Shown here: positions 1-4,509 of the stretch, one piece after another
How the letters are laid out: each line of letters starts with the position of its first letter
How positions within the stretch are numbered: the stretch's first letter is position 1
Assembly (NCBI GenBank): GCA_012728775.1
Contig: JAAYEN010000035.1
Coordinates: forward strand, 1-5,273
Length of the DNA stretch: 5,273 nt
Direction of reading: 5' to 3'
Source of the DNA: Tissierellia bacterium
GTDB taxonomy: Bacteria; Bacillota_A; Clostridia; Tissierellales; Peptoniphilaceae
The notes under the pieces: model-generated
What the model was told of the DNA's origin: nothing
Seen by the model: the letters and a program-made list of their open reading frames with translations, nothing else
Databases searched by the model: none
Program-made: the position numbers and the translations under genes

Positions 1-1056
1 AGATTTGTCAGAGATTTCTTTTTCTTTTGCAGAAATTGCAGATTCAACTTTGTTAAAATAGAATTGGCCAAAGCTTTTTACATTCATGATGAAAATTTCT
101 CCGTCCAGCTCTCCTTCAAAGGAACTTATTTCACCTAAATCAGCGCTAATTTTATTTCCCTCTTGTGTCCAAGTACCTGTTTGTTCATTTCCTTCATCAA
201 TAAAGGTTACGGTTTTATCATCGTTAAATATTAAAATTAAACCGTCTTTATCATCCCGTTCAAAAGTTGCTACATCTTCGTTTTGTTGGAACGCAAATAC
301 TGTCCATTCGCCAGCCAAATTATTTCCTGAAGGTTCACTTCCCCCTTTTCCCCTTAAGAAGAAAAATGCAAGTAAAGCAATTATAATTGCACCTGCTCCA
401 ATAATGGCAAACTTAGGTATTCCACCACCAGATTTCTTACCACCATCATCTCCATTAGAATGGGATTGTTGGTTGTAATTATAGCTAGGTTGAGTAGGTG
501 CTTTGTATACGCCTGAATCTCCACCTTGATTTTGTTGTTGATTATAAGTAGACGATGGCTGATATGTACCTTGAGCTTGCTCCTTATAATTAGATGTTGG
601 TTGGTAGGTTTCTTGTTCATATTGAGGTTTTTCTTGATATGTAGATTTTTGATAATCCGGCTCTTCATATTTAGGTGGTTCTGGCTCAATTGGTGGTTGA
701 TAAGCTGCATCTTCGTATCTAGGTGGTTCTGGCTGAGTCGGTGGTTTGTATACCGGCTCCTCATATTTTGGTGGCGCTGGTTCAGTTGGTGGCTCATAAA
801 CTCGTTCATCGTATCTTGGTGGCAATGGCTGAATTGGTGTTTCCATAATATTTCTATCCGCTAAATTTTGCTCCACGATTTGTGGCTGTGGCACCTCTTC
901 TACACTTTTGATTTCTACCATATAAACTTTCATGCCTGGTTTTGGAACGTAATTAGGACTTCCCGGCATAAAGTATACGCCTTCTAATTTTCCCGTAGTG
1001 TCTAAATCATTTTGAATATTTTCTGGATTTCCTTTAATTTCATTGTAATCATTCAT
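1..1056 (-). CDS. Pro/Tyr-rich repeat, single-pass membrane protein with C-terminal lipocalin-like domain (3' end outside window)
   Basis: I do not recognise this as a named gene. The frame is open from ATG at 1056 to the left edge, giving 352 residues with no stop. AGGAGG sits at 1068-1063, six bases before the ATG, which fixes the start. In order, the protein has an N-terminal segment (1-55) with no signal peptide and a PGSPNYVPKPG stretch; a Pro/Glu/Tyr-rich arm (about 56-137) containing four 16-residue repeats; a Gln/Tyr/Ser/Asn-rich low-complexity stretch (138-200); a Gly/Lys linker; one transmembrane helix (about 213-234, IPKFAIIGAGAIIIALLAFF core); and a C-terminal beta-rich domain (about 247-337). 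That domain begins LAGEWTVF and carries FNDDKTVTF, GTWTQEGNKI and FEGELDGE motifs, like small lipocalin-like/DUF5640-like domains of Bacillota. The likely topology is disordered arm inside and beta domain outside, but charges flank the helix on both sides (K207, K208, R235, K237), so this is uncertain. It is the third gene of the lipoprotein/pseudo-receiver operon, starting 13 bases after the previous stop. Confidence 0.85.
   Translation of the reverse strand, partial: MNDYNEIKGNPENIQNDLDTTGKLEGVYFMPGSPNYVPKPGMKVYMVEIKSVEEVPQPQIVEQNLADRNIMETPIQPLPPRYDERVYEPPTEPAPPKYEEPVYKPPTQPEPPRYEDAAYQPPIEPEPPKYEEPDYQKSTYQEKPQYEQETYQPTSNYKEQAQGTYQPSSTYNQQQNQGGDSGVYKAPTQPSYNYNQQSHSNGDDGGKKSGGGIPKFAIIGAGAIIIALLAFFFLRGKGGSEPSGNNLAGEWTVFAFQQNEDVATFERDDKDGLILIFNDDKTVTFIDEGNEQTGTWTQEGNKISADLGEISSFEGELDGEIFIMNVKSFGQFYFNKVESAISAKEKEISDKS
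646..837 (-). repeat. Four in-frame 48-bp tandem repeats coding 16-residue Pro/Tyr units
   Basis: Residues 74-89, 90-105, 106-121 and 122-137 of the membrane protein repeat the pattern P-[IT]-[QE]-P-x-P-P-[RK]-Y-[DE]-[ED]-x-x-Y-x-[PK]. Units run 837-790, 789-742, 741-694 and 693-646. Units 1 and 3 share Q at position 3 and R at position 8, while units 2 and 4 share E, K and the motif KYEEP. The array therefore looks like a 96-bp (two-unit) duplication. Regular spacing of PPxY-like motifs suggests an extended, possibly polyproline-II arm. Confidence 0.9.
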
Positions 1057-1069
1057 AACTTGCCTCCTA

Positions 1070-1453
1070 CTATATTACTAAGGATTTTATAATCGCAACT
1101 AGATAGTCAAAACTCGTGTTAGAGTAAACAAACGCATCAATCACTCCTTCTTTTTTTAACTCAATTACTCTATCACCTATATCTGCATTTTTTGAATCAC
1201 ACAAAAATATTATTTTGCAATTGGGGCAACGTTTAATCAACTCATCTCTTATTTTTCTTCCTTCATCAATATGTCCTGGAAATTTATTTGCCACTTCCAA
1301 CAACAATACGTCCGCTTTATTCCCGCAACATACATCTACAACTAGGTTTAAATCGTCAACAGAAAGTACCTCAAAACCTGTATCTTCTTGGATTTTTTTC
1401 TTCATGGGTTCTTGAAGAATTTTTTGCCTCATAGCTAATACAACTTTTGCCAA
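1070..1453 (-). CDS. Stand-alone degenerate response-regulator receiver-like protein (pseudo-receiver), 127 aa
   Basis: The predicted protein has the alternating beta/alpha pattern of a CheY-like receiver: KVVLAM (strand 1), FEVLSV (strand 2), ADVLLLEV (strand 3), CKIIFLCD (strand 4) and DAFVY (strand 5), with a final helix YLVAIIKSL. It ends there, so no DNA-binding or output domain follows. Numbering from the TTG start, the residues needed for phosphorylation are absent. The acidic pair after strand 1 is M8/R9, the phospho-acceptor Asp is E53, the Thr/Ser after strand 4 is C85, and the Lys after strand 5 is S111. It has five cysteines: C42, C43, C76, C79 (a CPNC motif) and C85. I infer a phosphorylation-independent partner or sensor protein in the cytoplasm. 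I chose TTG at 1453 because the GTG codons at 1465 and 1462 lie inside the best ribosome binding site, and because MAKVVLA is a typical receiver N-terminus. The gene starts 36 bases after the lipoprotein stop and ends 13 bases before the next start, so it sits mid-operon. The receiver assignment is from fold pattern only. Confidence 0.75.
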   Translation of the reverse strand: MAKVVLAMRQKILQEPMKKKIQEDTGFEVLSVDDLNLVVDVCCGNKADVLLLEVANKFPGHIDEGRKIRDELIKRCPNCKIIFLCDSKNADIGDRVIELKKEGVIDAFVYSNTSFDYLVAIIKSLVI

Positions 1454-1457
1454 TCTA

Positions 1458-1468
1458 ATCACCACCCT
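1458..1468 (-). promoter_or_regulatory. Ribosome binding site that decides a TTG start for the pseudo-receiver gene
   Basis: Read on the minus strand, AGGGTGGTGAT matches the extended Shine-Dalgarno AAGGAGGTGAT at 9 of 11 positions. It is followed by TAGA and then TTG at 1453, leaving six bases between GGTG and the start. The two upstream in-frame GTG codons are part of this element and so are unlikely starts. Confidence 0.65.
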
Positions 1469-1489
1469 GGATTGTTCAATATTCCATCA

Positions 1490-2401
1490 TTAAAAGTCTA
1501 TTTTAATTCTTCCTGTTCTAAAAACTTCTTCGTATGCTTCACTTTCTTGTCCATAAATTATAAATTTTATGTTTTCTATATCCCCTACACTTTTTATATC
1601 AATTCGTTCCATTTGGTATTTGTCCATTGAAATATTTAAAAATGATCCGGTATCTTCAGGTAAATCGCCGTATAAATAAGCATTGACTGCATAACCATTT
1701 ACCATAAATTCTTCTAATTGAAAAACTATTCTTTGTTCAGTTCTATTTTCTATATACATACCAAATAATAATTCATCTAAGCTTTCTTCTAAACCCAAAC
1801 CTGTTATATAAATTCCATCTCCTTCAACTATGGAAAAAGTATTAGATGCAAGTCTTGTAGGATCTTCGTAAGGAAGTTCAGTATTTATAATTAGTTCAGC
1901 AATATCAATAATTTCAAAGGTTTTGCTATCCTCAATTTTGTAACTAACTAAAATTTCCGAAACATTTTTAATCCCAATATTTTCTAATTCATAAAAAAAT
2001 ATTTCATGATAAAGTCTAGCTTTCCCACCATCAGGGATATCGTTATAAACATATGATTCACTATTGAAGCCATTTACGTTTACTTTATTTGTATATACTT
2101 TTATAGTTTTTCCTGTCAAGTTTTCTAAATCAATAACCACATCTAAGGAGTCTTCATCATAAACAGCTTTTATAAGCTCAAATTTTAATCCGTTTTCTTC
2201 AAGAAGTACTCCACTTTTCACTACTTCTCCCTTTGGATATCCCACGTAAGTTTTAATTTCCTCTTCAATAATTTCTTCTTCGTTTTCTTTTATTTCTGTA
2301 GCTACTGGTTTATTTTCTTCATTGTTTTTGGTTTCGTTATTGTCGCTGCCACAACCTAACAAAAAAATACAAAGTAAAATTAATAAATATTTTTTCTTCA
2401 T
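1490..2401 (-). CDS. Lipoprotein with two internally duplicated beta-rich domains
   Basis: Residues 1-17 form a lipoprotein signal: MKKK, a hydrophobic core and the lipobox LLGC. The mature protein should begin at C17, lipidated on the outer face of the membrane. Residues 18-50 are an Asn/Glu/Lys-rich, highly acidic linker. Two similar domains follow, about 64-156 and 189-284. Both contain an EN-x-T segment (93-96; 218-221), a VNG motif (109-111; 234-236), a Y-x-Y-x-D-[IL]-P motif (117-123; 242-248), a conserved IKxV (144-147; 269-272) and a closing I-x-Y (283 in the second). This resembles the DUF4352/DUF5067-like immunoglobulin-type domains common on Bacillota lipoproteins, but I cannot assign a family with certainty. 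GGAGGA at 2413-2408 lies six bases before the ATG. It is the first gene of a three-gene operon with the pseudo-receiver and the membrane protein. No enzymatic motif is visible; a binding or structural role at the cell surface is an inference. Confidence 0.9.
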   Translation of the reverse strand: MKKKYLLILLCIFLLGCGSDNNETKNNEENKPVATEIKENEEEIIEEEIKTYVGYPKGEVVKSGVLLEENGLKFELIKAVYDEDSLDVVIDLENLTGKTIKVYTNKVNVNGFNSESYVYNDIPDGGKARLYHEIFFYELENIGIKNVSEILVSYKIEDSKTFEIIDIAELIINTELPYEDPTRLASNTFSIVEGDGIYITGLGLEESLDELLFGMYIENRTEQRIVFQLEEFMVNGYAVNAYLYGDLPEDTGSFLNISMDKYQMERIDIKSVGDIENIKFIIYGQESEAYEEVFRTGRIKIDF

Positions 2402-2442
2402 AATTGTTCCTCCAAAAAAATAATTTTGATCTTATTCCAATG

Positions 2443-2472
2443 ATATTACATTTATTTCAATTTGTCTGTCAC
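2443..2472 (-). promoter_or_regulatory. Alternative promoter for the lipoprotein operon
   Basis: Minus strand: GTGACA (-35, 5/6 match) at 2472-2467 and TAATAT (-10, 4/6 match) at 2448-2443, with an 18-base spacer. The -35 box lies in one arm of the palindrome at 2460-2494. This is an alternative to the box pair at 2495-2523. AT-rich DNA gives such matches easily, so either or both may be used. Confidence 0.3.
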
Positions 2473-2494
2473 CCATAGGGTGACAAGGACAAAT
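2460..2494. promoter_or_regulatory. 35-bp interrupted palindrome, probable operator of the lipoprotein operon
   Basis: TGTCACCC (2467-2474), loop ATA, GGGTGACA (2478-2485) is a perfect 8-bp inverted repeat. It is extended by ATTTGTC (2460-2466) pairing with GACAAAT (2488-2494) across a two-base bulge (AG), giving 15 paired bases in all. Neither flank has a T-run, so it is not a terminator. It sits between the two candidate promoter box pairs, directly after one -10 and overlapping the other -35, as expected for a repressor or activator site. If transcription starts upstream of it, it could also form a hairpin at the 5' end of the mRNA. The cognate regulator is not identifiable here. Confidence 0.6.
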
Positions 2495-2523
2495 ATTTTA
2501 AATTTATCTAATAATTTTGACAG
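2495..2523 (-). promoter_or_regulatory. Candidate sigma-A promoter for the lipoprotein operon
   Basis: Minus strand: CTGTCA (-35, 4/6 match) at 2523-2518, a 17-base spacer, and TAAAAT (-10, 5/6 match) at 2500-2495. It lies downstream of the terminator of the preceding operon. The start point would fall within the palindrome at 2460-2494, leaving a leader of roughly 90 bases. Confidence 0.4.
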
Positions 2524-2531
2524 TTTTGTAT

Positions 2532-2573
2532 AAAAAAACTCGACTGTCTAAATTATTTCATTAGTCAGTCAAG
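2532..2573 (-). terminator. Intrinsic terminator of the decarboxylase-DUF3783 operon
   Basis: On the minus strand, CTTGACTGACT (2573-2563) pairs with AGACAGTCGAG (2549-2539) across a 13-base loop, with one G-T wobble and one A-A mismatch. Seven T residues follow directly (2538-2532). The stem begins 12 bases after the TAA stop of the DUF3783 gene, so it separates this operon from the lipoprotein operon. Confidence 0.8.
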
Positions 2574-2585
2574 CCTGATATCTTT

Positions 2586-3131
2586 TTATGCCATGTGAGA
2601 ATTTACAATTTTTGCCATTTCGTTGTATTTTTTTATTATCTCTTCTTTTTTTAAATCTCCACCTTCAAGCATTTCATTAATGGATTTAATCCCTTCATCT
2701 AATTCTGGATTTACTACTCCTTCTTTGATTAATTGTATAGCCATATTTCTAACTGAATAAAGTCTGTGGAGGATTGGCATTATTTCACTTTCTTCTTTAT
2801 TTTCTGCTAAAAGTTTGTGAAGTTGCCATGTTTTATTAGTTTCAGTAGATATGCATTTATTAGGAAGGAGAAGCTCGTTTTCTTTTAAATCCTTTAAAAA
2901 TTCATTTAATTCTTCATCTTCAAATTTGTGAATCATTAAAAAATTTATATCAACAGGTTCTAAAATTGACAGATTTTCTGGTTTTTCTTTTTCTTCAAGA
3001 AGTTCTCCTACATTTCGTCCAAGATCGTCGTCAGTTGCCACTACTATTTCAAATTTATGCTTTTCTTTTAATTTCTCTATTTTCAAATGCATTTCATCTG
3101 GCATATTATAAACTAATAATTTTTTTGTCAT
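2586..3131 (-). CDS. DUF3783 family protein, 181 aa
   Basis: Residues 1-45 form a beta-alpha unit (KKLLVYNMP, then a Lys/Glu helix, then FEIVVATDDDLGRNVGELL). This resembles the N-terminal part that usually precedes DUF3783, which also has a DLGxxVG motif. Residues about 62-110 match my memory of the DUF3783 core: INFLMIHKF, EDEELNEFLKDLKE, LLPNKCIST, and the hallmark T-x-T-N-x-x-W at 96-102, followed by LHKLLAE. Residues 115-181 are predicted helical and charged, longer than the minimal domain. There is no signal peptide or membrane segment, so it is cytoplasmic. The biochemical role of DUF3783 is not known to me. AGGAGGG (3142-3136) overlaps the TAG stop of the decarboxylase, so the two are probably translationally coupled, and a shared function is likely. 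The next element downstream is an intrinsic terminator. Confidence 0.85.
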   Translation of the reverse strand: MTKKLLVYNMPDEMHLKIEKLKEKHKFEIVVATDDDLGRNVGELLEEKEKPENLSILEPVDINFLMIHKFEDEELNEFLKDLKENELLLPNKCISTETNKTWQLHKLLAENKEESEIMPILHRLYSVRNMAIQLIKEGVVNPELDEGIKSINEMLEGGDLKKEEIIKKYNEMAKIVNSHMA

Positions 3132-3140
3132 ATATCCCTC

Positions 3141-4382
3141 CTAATATTTTACTGTTTTCTCTTTAGTTTCTATGGTTTTACCAGTTTTTTCTAAAAATAT
3201 TTCCTTAGGTTTTTCCATTGAAGCAAACTGAAGTGGTGTCAAGACGTGAGAGTAACTACCAGCGTTATTCATAATTACAATATCGCCTATTTCCAGCCTT
3301 GGCAAAGTCACGTCATAAGCTACCACATCTGCAGCAGTACATAAATTTCCCATTAAAGTTACTTCTTCTTTCGATTCTTCATTATTCAATACGCCAATTT
3401 GTGATGAATTAAAAGATGTAAACATGGGTTCAGTAGCCACAGGAAAATCTTCCAAGGTATAATTTCGAACCATTTGGGAAATCGAAGGTCTGTAAAATCC
3501 ATTTAAAGTATTGTTTAATATTATATAGGTTTTATCGTGGGATTTCTTTTTATCTCTTACTTTCGTAACGTAAATTCCTGCTTTCCCAACTAAATATCTA
3601 CCGGTTTCTATATAAATTTTTATGGGTTTTAGTTTCTCTTTTAAATCTTCCAAATTATCATGAAAAGCTCTTCCTATTTTTTCTACTTCCACTGGAGTAT
3701 CCTCTTGAGTATAAGGGATCCCAATACCTGAGCCCATATTAATAAATTCTAGTTTTCGCCCTAATGCACTTTGGAATCTTATAGCTAAATCTAGTACATT
3801 TTTATGATAAAGTTCTATTATACTCTCTTCAAGTTCTTGACTTTTGGAATGTACGTGAATACCAATAACATCCACATTAGGTGTAAGTTTTATTTCTCCA
3901 AGCCTTTCAAATAGTTGATTTTCATCTATTCCAAACTTACTTGAAACTCCCATATCTGAATGAAAGGTGAAATTCGGATTTATTCTTATCCCAATCCTAG
4001 CAGTTAGGTTCATATTTTGAGCTACTTTAGATATCAAATCTATCTCATGGAAACTGTCTGCTATTATTGTAGCTACTTCAATGGATTCTCGAATGTCTTT
4101 TTCACTTTTTCCAGGAGCTGAGTACTGTAAATCATCTTTGGAAACTCCACGCTCATGGCTCATTAACACTTCTTCTAAAGACGCAGCATCCGCACCGATA
4201 TTTTGAGAAAAAATCGAATCTAAAATTCTAAGATTAGGATTTGCTTTTATTGAGTAGAGGAAATCTACACCCTTAAAACTATTTTTTAATCTTTCAATAG
4301 AATTCAAAATGTCATTTTCATCATACAAATAAAAGCTGTCATGGTCTTCGGCTAATTTTAATATAATATCTTTTTCAATCAT
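3141..4382 (-). CDS. Fold-type III PLP-dependent decarboxylase (diaminopimelate/ornithine decarboxylase superfamily), substrate unknown
   Basis: The 413 residues match the alanine racemase-like barrel plus C-terminal beta domain of group IV decarboxylases, at about the length of LysA. Visible landmarks are the PLP lysine K46 in YSIKANPN; GADAASLEEV (63-72), like the family's D-x-x-S-x-x-E; HVHSKSQ (176-182), where LysA has H-x-G-SQ; MGSGIGI (216-222), the phosphate-binding glycine loop with its middle Gly changed to Ser; ETGRYLV (259-265), the family's E-x-GR; RPSIS (298-302); the catalytic-cysteine region GNLCTAAD (345-352, C348); and NAGSY (373-377), whose Tyr should face PLP. The catalytic set is complete, so it should be an active decarboxylase acting in the cytoplasm. 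Compared with LysA, the Tyr of the RPxLY motif is Ser302 and the Glu after the active cysteine is Thr349. Both help recognise diaminopimelate, so I do not call it lysA. Substrates could be another diamino acid or a carrier-bound or peptide-linked amino acid. The start is fixed by AAGGAGGA at 4396-4389. It is the first gene of an operon with the DUF3783 gene. Confidence 0.88.
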   Translation of the reverse strand: MIEKDIILKLAEDHDSFYLYDENDILNSIERLKNSFKGVDFLYSIKANPNLRILDSIFSQNIGADAASLEEVLMSHERGVSKDDLQYSAPGKSEKDIRESIEVATIIADSFHEIDLISKVAQNMNLTARIGIRINPNFTFHSDMGVSSKFGIDENQLFERLGEIKLTPNVDVIGIHVHSKSQELEESIIELYHKNVLDLAIRFQSALGRKLEFINMGSGIGIPYTQEDTPVEVEKIGRAFHDNLEDLKEKLKPIKIYIETGRYLVGKAGIYVTKVRDKKKSHDKTYIILNNTLNGFYRPSISQMVRNYTLEDFPVATEPMFTSFNSSQIGVLNNEESKEEVTLMGNLCTAADVVAYDVTLPRLEIGDIVIMNNAGSYSHVLTPLQFASMEKPKEIFLEKTGKTIETKEKTVKY

Positions 4383-4430
4383 TCTTAATCCTCCTTTTTC
4401 TCTATATGCCCTTATTCAGAGAATTTATTA

Positions 4431-4436
4431 ATTATA
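4431..4436 (-). promoter_or_regulatory. Possible -10 box of the decarboxylase operon
   Basis: A perfect TATAAT lies on the minus strand, 48 bases upstream of the decarboxylase ATG. No good -35 box is present at 16-18 bases, where CATCAA, CCATCA or CCCATC would be read. It lies back-to-back with the plus-strand promoter at 4453-4481. A chance match in AT-rich DNA is possible. Confidence 0.3.
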
Positions 4437-4452
4437 TAAAATATTTATTTTC

Positions 4453-4481
4453 TTGATGGGATAATTTATATTTAGTATACT
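4453..4481 (+). promoter_or_regulatory. Sigma-A promoter of the ABC transporter gene
   Basis: TTGATG (-35, 4/6 match) at 4453-4458, a 17-base spacer, and TATACT (-10, 5/6 match) at 4476-4481. Transcription would start near 4488, leaving about 20 bases of leader that contain the ribosome binding site AGAGGT (4499-4504). Confidence 0.6.
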
Positions 4482-4509
4482 TGCTTTAGGTGAAGAAAAG
4501 AGGTAAATA

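Noticed and set aside
86..478. Plus-strand open frame opposite the transmembrane and lipocalin-like part of the membrane protein
   Set aside because: It is Ser/Pro-rich low-complexity with no domain, and it lies antisense to a well-supported coding frame.
646..837. CRISPR-like array
   Set aside because: The 48-bp units are contiguous, diverged and in frame with coding sequence, with no unique spacers.
381..864. Long open frames on both strands over the Pro-rich gene (plus 526-864 and minus 381-809 in another frame)
   Set aside because: Their compositions (Trp/Leu/Phe-rich on plus, His/Asn/Leu-rich on minus) are what the 48-bp repeats give when read out of frame. No ribosome binding site or recognisable domain supports them, while the frame 1056-1 has both.
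1215..1415. Plus-strand open frame inside the pseudo-receiver gene
   Set aside because: It is antisense to a gene with clear receiver-like periodicity and has no supporting signals.
2460..2494. The palindrome as an intrinsic terminator or as a GlnR/TnrA box
   Set aside because: No T-run follows on either strand. TGTCA and TGACA are separated by nine bases, whereas the GlnR/TnrA consensus has seven, so the spacing does not fit.
2966..3166. Plus-strand hydrophobic open frame over the DUF3783 start
   Set aside because: It is a Leu/Phe-rich reading of the strand opposite Lys/Glu-rich codons, a common artefact, and has no good ribosome binding site.
3141..4382. Naming the decarboxylase lysA
   Set aside because: Key diaminopimelate-contacting positions (Tyr of RPxLY, Glu after the active cysteine) are replaced, and no lysine-pathway genes are nearby.
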